64,000 nt of DNA from Nocardiopsis sp. YSL2 (GTDB lineage: Bacteria; Actinomycetota; Actinomycetes; Streptosporangiales; Streptosporangiaceae): contig NZ_JAMOAO010000001.1 in the NCBI RefSeq assembly GCF_030555055.1, forward strand, positions 4,464,001 through 4,528,000, read 5' to 3'. This document shows, piece by piece, positions 43,618-54,593 of this stretch. The notes under the pieces are model-generated. The model worked only from the letters and a program-made list of their open reading frames with translations, searched no databases and had not been told where the DNA came from. Numbering within the stretch: position 1 is the first letter of the stretch; every line of letters starts with the position of its first letter. The translations under genes and the position numbers were made by a program.

Positions 43618-45333
43618 ATGGTACAGATGCCCGCGATGAACGCCGTCGTCGAGGTTCTCAAAGACGAGGGCGTGGACACCGCCTTCGGCTGCCCGGGTGC
43701 GGCGATCCTGCCGCTCTACAAGGCCATGGAGGACGTCGGTGGGATCGAACACCTGACGGTCCGCCACGAGGAGGGCGCCACCCACATGGCGGACGGGTGG
43801 TCGCGCACCACCGGCAGGGTGGGTGTGGCCATCGGCACCTCCGGCCCCGCCGGCACCAACATGATCACCGGCCTGTACACGGCCATCGCCGACTCCGTGC
43901 CGATCGTGTGCATCACCGGCCAGCAGCGCACCGACCTGCTGGACAAGGAGGGCTTCCAGGCCGTCGACATCGTCGAGATCGCCAAGCCCGTCACCAAGTG
44001 GGCCGTGCAGATCAAGGAGGCGGCGACCGCCCCGTGGATCTTCCGCGAGGCGTTCCGGATCGCCCAGGAGGGCCGCCCCGGCCCCGTCCTGGTGGACATC
44101 CCGGTCGACATCGCCCAGCAGCTGATCGACTACGACCCCTCCATCGACGCCCCGCTCAAGATCAACACCGTCGAACCGCACCTGCCGCGGGTCGAGCGCG
44201 CCCTGGACCTGCTGCTGGAGGCCGAGCGCCCGCTCATCCTCGCGGGCGGCGGCGTGATCCTGGCCGAGGCCTCCGACGAGCTGCGCGAGCTGGCCGCCTA
44301 CCTGAACGTGCCGGTGCAGGTCACCCTCATGGGCAAGGGGTCCTTCGACGAGGACTCCCCGCTCTACTCCGGCATGACCGGCGTGCAGACCTCCCAGCGC
44401 TACGGCAACGCCTCGTTCCTGGAGTCGGACCTGGTCCTGGCCGTCGGCGCGCGGTTCGCCGACCGCCACACCGGGCAGATCGACGTCTACCGCGGCGACC
44501 GCACGTTCATCCACGTGGACATCGAGGCCACGCAGATCGGGCGGGTCTTCGAGCCCGACCTGGGCGTGGTCTCCGACGCCAGGCTGTTCCTGCGCGAACT
44601 GCTCGCCGCCGCCAAGCGCCGTGACGCCAAGGCCGCGGTGCAGCCGTGGATCGACCGGATCGGTGAGCTCAAGGCCGGCCTGACCCGGCGCGAGGACTTC
44701 GACACCGTCCCCGTCAAGGCGCCGCGCGTGTACAAGGAGATCAACGAGGTCTTCGACGAGGACACCTACTTCGTCACCGCGATCGGCCTCTACCAGATCT
44801 GGGGCGGGCAGCACCAGAAGGCCTACAAGCCGCGCCGCTACCAGATCTGCGGCCAGGCCGGGCCCCTGGGCTGGGAGATCCCCGCGGCCATCGGTGTGAA
44901 GAAGGCCCTCAAGAACACCGCACCGGACGCGGAGGTCGTCGGCATCGTCGGCGACTACGGCTTCCAGTACATGGTGGAGGAGCTGGCGGTCGCCGCCCAG
45001 TACGACGTGCCCTACGTCATCATCATGCTCAACAACGAGTACCTGGGCCTGATCCGCCAGGCGTCCATCCCGTTCGACATGAACTACCAGGTGGACATCC
45101 ACTACGACGAGTACGGCACGGACAACGTCAAGCTCATGGAGGCCTACGGCTGCTCCGGCCGCCGCGTCTTCGAGCCCGCCGAGATCCGTGAGTCGCTGGA
45201 GTGGGCCCGCAAGGAGGCGCGTGCGACCTCGCGTCCCGTCCTGGTCGAGATCATGATCGAGCGCGAGGCCAACACCCCGCACGGACCGGCGATCAACGCG
45301 GTCAAGGAGTTCGAGCCGGTCCCCGGCGCGTAA
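43618..45333 (+). CDS. gcl: Glyoxylate carboligase (tartronate-semialdehyde synthase)
   Basis: A 571-residue ThDP- and FAD-dependent enzyme condensing two glyoxylate into tartronate semialdehyde with CO2 release. GCPGAAILPLYKAM, HEEGATHMADGWSRTTGRVG, ICGQAGPLGWEIPAAIGVKK, GDYGFQYMVEELAVAAQY and the Gcl-specific MNYQVDIHYDEYG are present; the position of the usual catalytic Glu is Val-like in this family (FGCPGAA). ATG 43618 has GAAGGG 9-14 nt upstream; ATG 43627 is an alternative. 161 bp separate it from glxR, where GGAATTCC and ACGGAAATCCGT palindromes occur, so an internal promoter is possible. Confidence 0.94.
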   Translation: MVQMPAMNAVVEVLKDEGVDTAFGCPGAAILPLYKAMEDVGGIEHLTVRHEEGATHMADGWSRTTGRVGVAIGTSGPAGTNMITGLYTAIADSVPIVCITGQQRTDLLDKEGFQAVDIVEIAKPVTKWAVQIKEAATAPWIFREAFRIAQEGRPGPVLVDIPVDIAQQLIDYDPSIDAPLKINTVEPHLPRVERALDLLLEAERPLILAGGGVILAEASDELRELAAYLNVPVQVTLMGKGSFDEDSPLYSGMTGVQTSQRYGNASFLESDLVLAVGARFADRHTGQIDVYRGDRTFIHVDIEATQIGRVFEPDLGVVSDARLFLRELLAAAKRRDAKAAVQPWIDRIGELKAGLTRREDFDTVPVKAPRVYKEINEVFDEDTYFVTAIGLYQIWGGQHQKAYKPRRYQICGQAGPLGWEIPAAIGVKKALKNTAPDAEVVGIVGDYGFQYMVEELAVAAQYDVPYVIIMLNNEYLGLIRQASIPFDMNYQVDIHYDEYGTDNVKLMEAYGCSGRRVFEPAEIRESLEWARKEARATSRPVLVEIMIEREANTPHGPAINAVKEFEPVPGA

Positions 45334-45584
45334 CCCGCCCGCGGGCGGTCGGACAGCCACGCGACCGCCGCCACAGCCCGCCGCGGCCCGGACCTGCACC
45401 CCGGGCCGCGGCGACCAGGCCCCCATGGGGGTTGAGGGGCGTCACGGTGACCACTTGGCCGGGCCACCGCGGCGCCCCTTGCGCCGTGCGCGGGAATAGC
45501 GGGGCCCCCGCCACCGTCGAACAGGGTGACGTCCCAGAATGTGGGCGTCGGGTACCAGGGTTTCGGATCCGTCTGCTAGCGTGA

Positions 45585-47423
<1,839 letters not shown>

Positions 47424-47440
47424 GCCGACACCGACCCACC

Positions 47441-47478
47441 CGTGGGGCCCGCGACCGACACAGGTCGCGGGCCCCACG
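47441..47478 (+). terminator. Terminator after leuA
   Basis: A perfect 16-bp stem CGTGGGGCCCGCGACC with a 6-nt loop, 17 bp past the stop. Confidence 0.9.
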
Positions 47479-47526
47479 GCCGTCGCGGCTCCCCGAGCGG
47501 TGGCGGTGGCCTCCTCACACATGGGG

Positions 47527-47560
47527 GGGCGGGCCGCGCCCTCACGGGTGCGGCCCGCCC
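47527..47560 (-). terminator. Terminator after the CAP-domain gene
   Basis: GGGCGGGCCGC / GCGGCCCGCCC, 11 bp perfect, 25 bp beyond the minus-strand CAP-domain gene stop. Confidence 0.75.
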
Positions 47561-47585
47561 TTCGTGGTCCTCCGGCGTCCCGTTA

Positions 47586-48464
47586 CTACTCCCAGCCGAA
47601 CAACTGGGTCCACGCGTTGCCCGACTCGCCGACACCGATCGCGACGAGGTCGCAGTTGAGGATGTTGGCGCGGTGGCCCGGGCTGTTCATCCAGGCGTCC
47701 ATCACCTGCTGGGCGTTCTGCTGTCCCTTGGCGACGTTCTCGGCGCCCCAGGCGTCGTAGCCGTGCCGGGCCGCCCGGTCCCCGGGACCCTCGCCCTCGG
47801 GGCTCTCGTGGGCCATGTAGCCCCGGGCGTCCATGTCCTCGCTGTGCTCCTGGGCGGCGGCGGTGAGCCTGTCGTCCACCCGCAGCGAGCCGCAGCCCGC
47901 GTCCGCGCGCTCGGAGTTCACCAGCTCCACGACCCGGGTGACCTGTGAGCTCGCCGCGGTGACCGAGTCGCCGCCGCTACCGCTGTCGGCGCTCCCACCG
48001 CTGCCGCTGCCCCCACTGCTCCCGCCGCCGCTCTCAGCGCGCTCCCCGCCGGTGTCCTCGGGGCTCTCCTCCTGCTCCTCCTCGGGGACGGCCGAGGCCG
48101 AGGCCGTGACCTCCGCCGCGACGGAGCCGTCCGTCCCGGGAGCGGACTCGCGGGGCGTGCCGGTGGGGTCCTCGAAGAAGTCCGAGCCGTCGTCGGCGTC
48201 CGGGGCGCGCACCGCGTCGCCCGTCGCGCCGCCGGAGTCGCCGGTGCCCTCGGACCCGGCGGAGGCCGCGGATCCGTCGGACGTGTTCGTGAACGGGTTC
48301 AGCCGGTCGGCCGGGTCGGTCACGAGGAGCGCCCCGGCCAGGACGGCCCCCACCGGGACCGCGGCGATGCCCGCCGCCAGGGGCAGGAGACGGTGTCGTC
48401 CGTCCCGGCCCGAGCGGCGTTCGTGAGCGCTCTTCCTGCGCTTGCCTCTGCGGCCACGCGCCAT
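47586..48464 (-). CDS. Secreted or anchored CAP-domain (SCP/PR1, YkwD-like) protein
   Basis: 292 residues: a very basic N-terminus (MARGRRGKRRKSAHERRSGR), one hydrophobic segment (LLPLAAGIAAVPVGAVLAGA, about 26-46), a ~120-residue Ser/Gly/Glu/Asp-rich linker, and a C-terminal CAP domain (VTRVVELVNSERADAGCGSL, LTAAAQEHSEDM, YMAHESPEG, GAENVAKGQQNAQQVMDAWM, SPGHRANILNCDLVAIGVGE). The CAP fold has the expected His/Glu cleft and two Cys (in AGCGSL and LNCDL) positioned for a disulfide. Lipid or peptide binding outside the cell is plausible; no enzymatic role can be assigned. Confidence 0.88.
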   Translation of the reverse strand: MARGRRGKRRKSAHERRSGRDGRHRLLPLAAGIAAVPVGAVLAGALLVTDPADRLNPFTNTSDGSAASAGSEGTGDSGGATGDAVRAPDADDGSDFFEDPTGTPRESAPGTDGSVAAEVTASASAVPEEEQEESPEDTGGERAESGGGSSGGSGSGGSADSGSGGDSVTAASSQVTRVVELVNSERADAGCGSLRVDDRLTAAAQEHSEDMDARGYMAHESPEGEGPGDRAARHGYDAWGAENVAKGQQNAQQVMDAWMNSPGHRANILNCDLVAIGVGESGNAWTQLFGWE

Positions 48465-48688
48465 GTCGCTCTACCTCCGTGGGGATGGATGGATTTCGGG
48501 CTCTCCCAATGTGGGGTTTCGTCCCCTGCTCGGGACCGATCGGAGCGCCCTAGCGCGTGAGAGTAGAGCAATTATGATGAAAAGGAAATCCAAATCGTAA
48601 CAAAGCAGGTCACGACAGGGGTGCTCCGGAGCGCCGCGGGGCTGGGGACGACGCCCGGGTGGTCGGTGCCATCCGCGACAATGGAGGA

Positions 48689-49420
48689 GTGAGTCTCTAC
48701 CGCGACGAGGGCGTCGTTCTACGTACCCAGAAACTGGGCGAGGCCGACCGCATCGTCACCCTGCTGACCCGGCGCACCGGACTGGTCCGGGCCGTCGGCA
48801 AGGGCGTGCGCCGTACCAAGTCGCGCTTCGGCGCCCGTCTGGAACCGTGCACCCACGTGGACGTCCAACTCCACACCGGCAGGACCCTGGACGTCATCAC
48901 CCAGGCCGAGACGCTGCGCCCCTACGGCGAGTCGGTGGTCTCCGACTACTCCCGCTACACGGCCGCCACCGCCATGCTGGAGACCGCGGAGAAGATCGTC
49001 GCCGTGGAGAAGGACCCGGCCCTGCGCCAGTTCCTCCTGCTCATCGGTGCCCTGCGCACCCTGGGGGAGGGGTCCCACGACTCCCGCCTGGTGCTCGACG
49101 CCTATCTGCTCCGCTCGCTGGCCGTGGCGGGGTACACCCCCGCGCTGGGGGAGTGCGCGCGCTGCGGCAGCAGGGGGGAGCACCGCGCGTTCGCGGTGCA
49201 CGCCGGCGGTATGGTCTGCTCGGTGTGCCGTCCGCACGGCTCCGTGCACCCGTCGCCCGAGACGCCGAGACTGATGTCGGCGCTGCTCGGAGGGGACTGG
49301 GAGAGCGCGGACGCCAGTCAGGACCGGCACCGCTCCGAGTGCAGTGGGTTGGTCGCGGCCTATCTACAGTGGCACCTGGAGAACGGAATCCGATCACTGC
49401 GCCACGTGGAGCGTTCTTGA
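48689..49420 (+). CDS. recO: DNA repair protein RecO
   Basis: A 243-residue recombination mediator acting with RecR to load RecA on gapped DNA. N-terminal OB fold ([40 protein letters not shown]), helical middle, and a Cys4 zinc finger CARCG...CSVC (149-175 region). GTG 48689 gives the canonical SLYRDE start; GGAGG lies only a base or two away. It overlaps uppS by TTGA. In most actinobacteria era-recO-uppS are adjacent; here ~24 kb separate era and recO. Confidence 0.94.
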   Translation: MSLYRDEGVVLRTQKLGEADRIVTLLTRRTGLVRAVGKGVRRTKSRFGARLEPCTHVDVQLHTGRTLDVITQAETLRPYGESVVSDYSRYTAATAMLETAEKIVAVEKDPALRQFLLLIGALRTLGEGSHDSRLVLDAYLLRSLAVAGYTPALGECARCGSRGEHRAFAVHAGGMVCSVCRPHGSVHPSPETPRLMSALLGGDWESADASQDRHRSECSGLVAAYLQWHLENGIRSLRHVERS

Positions 49421-50262
49421 GCCTGTTCAACTTCGACGCCGACAAGCGGCGGCAGTACGCCGCGCCCGTCCCGCACCCCAGCGGGGCGCGACCGCCGGAG
49501 CTGCCCGCCGACCTCGTGCCCCGGCACGTGGCCGTGGTCATGGACGGCAACGGCCGCTGGGCCAAGGAGCGCGGGCTGCCGCGCACCGAGGGCCACAAGG
49601 CGGGGGAGTCCTCCCTCTTCGACGTGATCGAGGGCGCTCTGGAGATGGGCATCCCCAACCTGTCGGCGTACGCCTTCTCCACGGAGAACTGGAAGCGCTC
49701 GCCCGACGAGGTGCGCTTCCTGATGGGTTTCAACCGCGACACCATCCGCAACCGGCGCGACGAACTGCACGCCCGCGGCGTGCGGATCCGGTGGGCCGGG
49801 CGCGCCGGAATGCTGTGGAAGAGCGTCATCAAGGAACTCAAGGAAGCCGAGGAGCTGTCCAAGGACAACACCCGGATGACCCTGCAGTTCTGCGTCAACT
49901 ACGGCGGGCGCGCGGAGATCGCCGACGCCGCCCGTGAACTGGCACGCCAGGCCGCGGCGGGCCGGATCTCCCCGGAGAAGATCACCGAGGACGCCATCGC
50001 CCGCCACATGTACGTGCCGGACATGCCGGACGTGGACCTGTTCGTGCGCTCCTCCGGCGAGCAGCGCACGTCCAACTTCCTGCTCTGGCAGTCCGCCTAC
50101 GCCGAGTTCGTGTTCCTCGACACCCTCTGGCCCGACTTCGACCGCCGCCACCTGTGGCGGGCCTGTGAGATCTACGCGAGCCGGGATCGCCGCTACGGCG
50201 GCGCCGTGCCCAACCCGGTGGGCGACCCGGTGGGCGAGTCCGTTCCGGAAGAGGAGAAGTGA
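49417..50262 (+). CDS. uppS: Polyprenyl diphosphate synthase (UppS, cis-isoprenyl transferase)
   Basis: A 281-residue cis-prenyltransferase making the polyprenyl carrier for cell-wall synthesis. [20 protein letters not shown] (catalytic Asp), [10 protein letters not shown], and [20 protein letters not shown] are conserved. TTG start overlaps the recO stop (TTGA) with GTGGAG upstream. A ~30-residue N-terminal extension and a C-terminal [17 protein letters not shown] tail are lineage-specific. It overlaps the first SGNH hydrolase gene by GTGA. Confidence 0.95.
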   Translation: MSLFNFDADKRRQYAAPVPHPSGARPPELPADLVPRHVAVVMDGNGRWAKERGLPRTEGHKAGESSLFDVIEGALEMGIPNLSAYAFSTENWKRSPDEVRFLMGFNRDTIRNRRDELHARGVRIRWAGRAGMLWKSVIKELKEAEELSKDNTRMTLQFCVNYGGRAEIADAARELARQAAAGRISPEKITEDAIARHMYVPDMPDVDLFVRSSGEQRTSNFLLWQSAYAEFVFLDTLWPDFDRRHLWRACEIYASRDRRYGGAVPNPVGDPVGESVPEEEK

Positions 50263-51095
50263 CCGTGGGATCCGAGAACGCCGGGCTGCTGCGCCCGGGC
50301 ATGTCAGTGGTGTCGGTGGGGGACAGCTTCACCGAGGGCGTGGGCGACCCCTACCCCGCGAACGCGCACGCGGACGGCACGGGAGCGGCCGAGGACGTGG
50401 TCTTCCGCGGCTGGGCCGACCGTCTCGCCGAGCACCTCGCCGACCACCTCGGCGAGATCCGCTACGCCAACCTGGCCGTACGCGGCAAGCTCATGCGCCA
50501 GATCGTCACCGACCAGGTCCCGGTCGCCCTGGAGATGGCCCCCGACCTGGTCACCCTGTGCGCGGGCGGCAACGACCTGCTGCGCCCGGCCGGCGACCCC
50601 GAGCGGATGGCCAAGGTGCTGGACGCCACGGTGGCCCGCCTGCGCGCCCAGGGCAGCCAGGTCGTGCTCTTCACCGGGGTCAACGTCTCCACCGGCTACA
50701 TGCGCGGAACCATCGGCCTGTTCGCGCGCTACTACATGAACGTGCGCGCCATCGCCGACAAGTACGACTGCTTCCTCGTCGACCAGTGGTCGATGGGCGT
50801 CCTCACCGACTCCCGCGCCTGGGACGACGACCGGCTGCACATGTCGCCGGAGGGACACCGCCGCCTGGCGCTGCGCGTCGCCGAGGTGCTGGGCGTGCCC
50901 ACGGCCGAGCGCTGGGACGCGCCCTGGCCCGAGACGACACCGGTGAGCTGGGCCCAGGCGCGCAAGGAGGACCTGACGTGGGTCCGCGAGTCCTTGGGGC
51001 CGTGGATCGGCCGCCGCCTGACCGGGCGCTCCTCGGGTGACTCGGTGACCCCCAAGCGCCCGGAGCTCACCCCGCTCACCAAGGACCGGAGCTGA
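50259..51095 (+). CDS. SGNH/GDSL hydrolase 1
   Basis: 278 residues with all SGNH blocks: GDSFTEG (nucleophile Ser), Gly in [18 protein letters not shown] (block III Asn) and [11 protein letters not shown] (Asp/His). No signal peptide, so cytoplasmic. The C-terminus [21 protein letters not shown] is shared with the next paralogue. GTG overlaps the uppS stop, so it is coupled to uppS. Hydrolysis of an ester or thioester, perhaps on a lipid or cell-wall precursor, is inferred from fold and linkage only. Confidence 0.9.
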   Translation: MTVGSENAGLLRPGMSVVSVGDSFTEGVGDPYPANAHADGTGAAEDVVFRGWADRLAEHLADHLGEIRYANLAVRGKLMRQIVTDQVPVALEMAPDLVTLCAGGNDLLRPAGDPERMAKVLDATVARLRAQGSQVVLFTGVNVSTGYMRGTIGLFARYYMNVRAIADKYDCFLVDQWSMGVLTDSRAWDDDRLHMSPEGHRRLALRVAEVLGVPTAERWDAPWPETTPVSWAQARKEDLTWVRESLGPWIGRRLTGRSSGDSVTPKRPELTPLTKDRS

Positions 51096-51244
51096 ACCGC
51101 GCGTGCGGCCACCGGTCCGGCCGCGTCGGCGTGCGCGCGGCTGAAAGCGACGCGCCGGTCATACTGTGATGTCTCGCCCAAAAGGGTGGAAAGCATCAAC
51201 CTACTGTCGCGTAACCCCATGGTGGAGTTGCATCATCGTGCGTT

Positions 51245-52063
51245 ATGAGCGGCTTTGGGAACAGTGATCTGACGCAGAAGGACATCATCTCCTACGTCGC
51301 CCTCGGTGACAGTTTCACCGAGGGCATGAGCGACCCCTACCCCGACAGCGACAGTGTGCCCAACGGCCGCTACCGGGGCTGGGCGGACCGGGTCGCCGAG
51401 CACCTGGCGCGCCACGTCGGCGAGGTCCGCTACGCCAACCTCGCCGTGCGCGGCAGGCTCGCCGGCCGCATCATGACCGAGCAGGTACCCCGGGCGGTCG
51501 AGCTCTCCCCGGACCTCATCACCCTGTGCGCGGGCGGCAACGACATCATCCGCCCCGGCGGCGACCCGGACGCCACCGCCCAGCTCGTCGAGGCCGGGGT
51601 GGCCCGGCTCAGCGGGACCGGTGCCCGCCTGGTGCTCTTCACCGGTTTCGACACCGGTTCCCTGTCGGTCATGCGCCACCTGCGCGGCAAGGTGTCCACG
51701 TACAACATGCACCTGCGCGCCATCGCGGACAAGTACGACTGCGACGTCGTCGACATGTGGAGCATGCGCGTGCTCTCCGACCCGCGTGCGTGGAGCTGGG
51801 ACCGGCTGCACTTCTCGACCGAGGGGCACCGCCGCATCGCGCTGCGCGTGTGCGAGGTCCTGGGTGTGCCCGTGGACGAGGACTGGGGCGCGCCCTGGCC
51901 GCCGGCCGAGCCGCGCGACTGGCGGTCGGCCCGCCAGGAGGACCTGCACTGGGCCCGCGAGTACCTGGTGCCGTGGATCGGCCGCCGCCTCACCGGCCGT
52001 TCCTCCGGCGACGGTCTGAGCGCCAAGCGCCCCAACCTGGAGCCCTGCTCGCCCTGCGAGTGA
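51245..52063 (+). CDS. SGNH/GDSL hydrolase 2 (tandem paralogue)
   Basis: 272 residues, clearly homologous to the preceding gene over the full length: GDSFTEGMSDPYPDSD, ANLAVRGRLAGRIM, CAGGNDII, DRLHFSTEGHRR and [16 protein letters not shown]...KRP. The catalytic Ser, Asn, Asp and His are kept. The 149-bp gap from the first copy carries no terminator-like stem, so the pair is probably one transcript or has an added promoter. No strong Shine-Dalgarno precedes the ATG (GGAG is 14 nt away). Confidence 0.9.
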   Translation: MSGFGNSDLTQKDIISYVALGDSFTEGMSDPYPDSDSVPNGRYRGWADRVAEHLARHVGEVRYANLAVRGRLAGRIMTEQVPRAVELSPDLITLCAGGNDIIRPGGDPDATAQLVEAGVARLSGTGARLVLFTGFDTGSLSVMRHLRGKVSTYNMHLRAIADKYDCDVVDMWSMRVLSDPRAWSWDRLHFSTEGHRRIALRVCEVLGVPVDEDWGAPWPPAEPRDWRSARQEDLHWAREYLVPWIGRRLTGRSSGDGLSAKRPNLEPCSPCE

Positions 52064-52402
52064 GCCGACCGCGCCGCGGTGGGCGCCGAGCCCTCCTACG
52101 CGGGCGCCTTCGACCGGCAGAGCACGCCCTGGCCCGTTCGCCGACGGCGGCCTGACGGTCCACGGGCGCGGCCGAGGGCCGCGTCCGCGCGCTGACGAGT
52201 CGTGGGTGCCGGGGTCGGGCGGCCGCGGTGCGGCCGGAAGCGGAGGGCGGGGACGCGGCGCGGAAACACGTCGGCCAGGCGGGTGTGCGGCCCGACCGCT
52301 CCGTCCACGACCCGCCCGGTCGGCGCCGGGCGGCCTACGCCCACGAGGGCCGGGGCGGCCTGCCCGGCCCGACGGAGCCCGCCCGGTGGCGGGGCCGCCG
52401 AG
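52064..52402. other. Convergent intergenic region between SGNH gene and zur
   Basis: 339 bp of GC-rich DNA with no credible gene. A hairpin at 52163-52187 (CGGGCGCGGCC, loop GAG, GGCCGCGTCCG; one G-T pair) probably terminates the SGNH transcript. Nothing else is recognised. Confidence 0.55.
52163..52187 (+). terminator. Hairpin after the second SGNH gene
   Basis: An 11-bp stem with a 3-nt GAG loop, 100 bp past the stop; moderately convincing as a terminator. Confidence 0.5.
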
Positions 52403-52777
52403 TCAGGACGAGCAGCGCGGGCAGGTACCGAACACCTCGACCGTGTGCGTGACGTCGGTGAACCCGTGCTTGGCGCCGGTCTCTGCCGCCCAGGACTCGA
52501 CCGTCGGGCCCTCGATCTCCACCGCGGTGCCGCATACGCGGCACACCAGGTGGTGGTGATGGGTCTCCGTTCCACAGGCCCGGTAGACGGCCTCGCCGTC
52601 GTCGTTGCGCAGTACGTCGATCTCGCCGGAGTCGCTCAGCGCCTGCAGGGCGCGGTAGACCGTGGTCAGGCCGATCTTGGAGCCATCGGCCCGCAGGTCC
52701 GCGTAGAGGTCCTGCGCGCTGCGGAAACCGGAGGACTCGGACAGTGTCTGGCGAACGGCCTCGCGTCGTGTACTCAT
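52403..52777 (-). CDS. zur: Fur-family zinc regulator (Zur)
   Basis: A 124-residue Fur-family repressor. DNA-binding winged helix (FRSAQDLYADLRADGSKIGL, TTVYRALQALSDSGEIDVL), the regulatory metal site THHHHLVCRVCG, and a second CxxC (CPRC) near the C-terminus for structural zinc. Position 4 bp after znuB in a zinc-uptake operon, plus a Zur box at the operon promoter, identify it as Zur rather than Fur. The operon is therefore autoregulated. Confidence 0.93.
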   Translation of the reverse strand: MSTRREAVRQTLSESSGFRSAQDLYADLRADGSKIGLTTVYRALQALSDSGEIDVLRNDDGEAVYRACGTETHHHHLVCRVCGTAVEIEGPTVESWAAETGAKHGFTDVTHTVEVFGTCPRCSS

Positions 52778-52781
52778 GGTG

Positions 52782-53675
52782 TCATCCTCCCCGCGCGGTC
52801 TGGGGCATCGTATCGGCCTCGAACGGCCCCTCCGGTCGCCGGGGGCTTCCCGCGCGGCGCCGGCCCCGCCGACGGGCGAGCCCGGCGGAGGCGACGGCGA
52901 CGCAGAACACCGACAGCGCGATCAACACGATGGTGGCGCCGGGCGCCAGGTCGGAGTAGAAGGCCGTGGACAACCCGCCGACCGAGGACACCAGGCCGAT
53001 GGCCACGGCCAGCCCCATCGTCACCCGGAAACTCCTGGTCAACTGCTGTGCGGCGGCCACGGGCACGATCATCAGCGCGCTGACCATCAGCAGGCCCACC
53101 ACACGCATCGCGATCACGACGGTCAGCGCGGCGGTGACCGCCAGCAGGATGCTCAGGAAGCGCACCGGCAGTCCGTGCGCGCGGGCGACGTCCTCGTCCT
53201 GGCACAGCACGAAGAGCTGGCGCCCGAACACCGCCACCACCGCCACGACGGCGGCGGCCAGCACGGCCACCACCCAGATGTCCTGTTCCTCCACGGTGCT
53301 CACCGAGCCGAACAGGTAGGCGGTCAGTGTCGCGTTGCTGGCACCGGGGGTCAGACCGATGAGCAGGACGCCGCCCGCGATACCGCCGTAGAACAGCAGA
53401 GCCAGGGCGACCTCCCCGCTGGCCCGCGTGCGCACCCGCACCGCCTCCATGAGGATGGCGCCCAGGGTGGCCACCGCGGCCGCGGTCAGGACGGGGGAGG
53501 TGCTGGTCAGCAGGCCCAGCGCCACGCCGGTCAGTGCGACGTGGCCGATGCCGTCGCCCAGCAGCGCGAGGCGGCGCTGGACGAGGAAGGTACCGATGAC
53601 CGGGGTGACGAGTCCCACCAGTACGGCGGCGAGCAGCGCGCGGCGCATGAACTCGTACTGGAGAAGTTCAGTCAC
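52782..53675 (-). CDS. znuB: Zinc ABC transporter permease
   Basis: A 297-residue metal-type ABC permease with eight to nine hydrophobic segments (ALLAAVLVGLVTPVIGTFLV, LALLGDGIGHVALTGVALGL, GGIAGGVLLIGLTPGASNAT, RVVGLLMVSALMIVPVAAAQ). The LLGDGIGHVALTGVALG segment is typical of ZnuB/MntB permeases. GTG start; overlaps znuC by 8 bp. The basic Arg-rich C-terminus is cytoplasmic. No ZnuA binding protein is encoded here. Confidence 0.93.
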   Translation of the reverse strand: MTELLQYEFMRRALLAAVLVGLVTPVIGTFLVQRRLALLGDGIGHVALTGVALGLLTSTSPVLTAAAVATLGAILMEAVRVRTRASGEVALALLFYGGIAGGVLLIGLTPGASNATLTAYLFGSVSTVEEQDIWVVAVLAAAVVAVVAVFGRQLFVLCQDEDVARAHGLPVRFLSILLAVTAALTVVIAMRVVGLLMVSALMIVPVAAAQQLTRSFRVTMGLAVAIGLVSSVGGLSTAFYSDLAPGATIVLIALSVFCVAVASAGLARRRGRRRAGSPRRPEGPFEADTMPQTARGG

Positions 53676-54525
53676 TGCCGGGTACCTCGAGTCGGATCAG
53701 GTCCGCGGGTGCGGGCTCCGCGCCGGCCGCCCGCGGGTCGGGGTCGTTGGGGTCGGGGTGGGGGTGCTGGTGCTCGTGCCCCGGGCGCGCGCACGCCCCG
53801 GTGGCGGCGGGCGCCCGGTGGCCGTCGTGCGCGATCCGGCCGTCGTCCAGGACGACGGCGCGCTCGATCACGTCCTCCAGAGGGCCCAGCTCGTGCAGGA
53901 CCAGCACGACGGTGGCCCCGGTCCCGCGCAGGTGCTCGATGGTGCGTGCCAGCTCGCGCTGGTTCTCCGCGTCGACGCCGGCCATGGGCTCGTCCATGAC
54001 GAAGGTGTCCGGTCGCCCGGCCAGCGCGCGGGCGATGAGCACGCGCTGCTGCTGGCCGCCCGACAGCTCCCGGACGGAGTCGCGCGCCCGGTCGGCCAGG
54101 CCGACGGTCTCCAGGGCCTCGTCGATGGCCGCGCGGTCGGCGCGGGTGGGCAGGGACAGCAGTCGGCGTGCGGCGACCTGGCCCGAGGCCACGATCTCGC
54201 GGACCGTGGCGGGGACCGCGCCGCCGGCGGTGAGCCGCTGGGGCACGTAGCCGATCCGGTGCCAGTCGCGGAAGCGCCGCAGCGGTGTTCCGTGGACCAG
54301 GATCCGGCCGGAGGAGAGCGGTGCGATGCCGAGCATCGCGCGCATGAGCGTGGACTTCCCCGACCCGTTGGGGCCCATGACGGCGATCGTCTGCCCCACG
54401 GGGACGTCGAGGTCCACGCCGTGGAGCACCGGCGTGCCGTCGTAGCCCACGACGGCGTCGGTGATCCGGAAGGCGGGTGGTACGTCGGGATCGTGGCCCG
54501 CGGCCCCCATGAACTGGTCAGACAC
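53668..54525 (-). CDS. znuC: Zinc ABC transporter ATP-binding protein
   Basis: A 285-residue ATPase: Walker A MGPNGSGKST, Q-loop VPQRL, signature LSGGQQQR, Walker B VMDEPMAG and the H-loop LHEL. The C-terminus is His-rich (RPGHEHQHPHPDPNDP), plausibly a zinc-binding tail. I prefer GTG 54525: a -10-like CATACT ends 6-7 nt before it, suggesting a leaderless mRNA, and no ribosome site is seen for this or for ATG 54510. First gene of znuC-znuB-zur. Confidence 0.92.
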   Translation of the reverse strand: MSDQFMGAAGHDPDVPPAFRITDAVVGYDGTPVLHGVDLDVPVGQTIAVMGPNGSGKSTLMRAMLGIAPLSSGRILVHGTPLRRFRDWHRIGYVPQRLTAGGAVPATVREIVASGQVAARRLLSLPTRADRAAIDEALETVGLADRARDSVRELSGGQQQRVLIARALAGRPDTFVMDEPMAGVDAENQRELARTIEHLRGTGATVVLVLHELGPLEDVIERAVVLDDGRIAHDGHRAPAATGACARPGHEHQHPHPDPNDPDPRAAGAEPAPADLIRLEVPGSD

Positions 54526-54544
54526 CTGATCAGTATGCCGAAAA

Positions 54545-54559
54545 CGAAAATGATTGTCA
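54545..54559 (-). promoter_or_regulatory. Zur box upstream of znuC
   Basis: TGACAATCATTTTCG on the minus strand is a near-palindromic 7-1-7 Fur-family box (consensus-like TGAAAATGATTTTCA). It lies about 20-35 bp upstream of the proposed leaderless start, covering the promoter; AT-rich against a GC-rich background. Confidence 0.8.
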
Positions 54560-54593
54560 AAACGCGACGTAGGGGTCGCCGCCCGGCCGGGCC

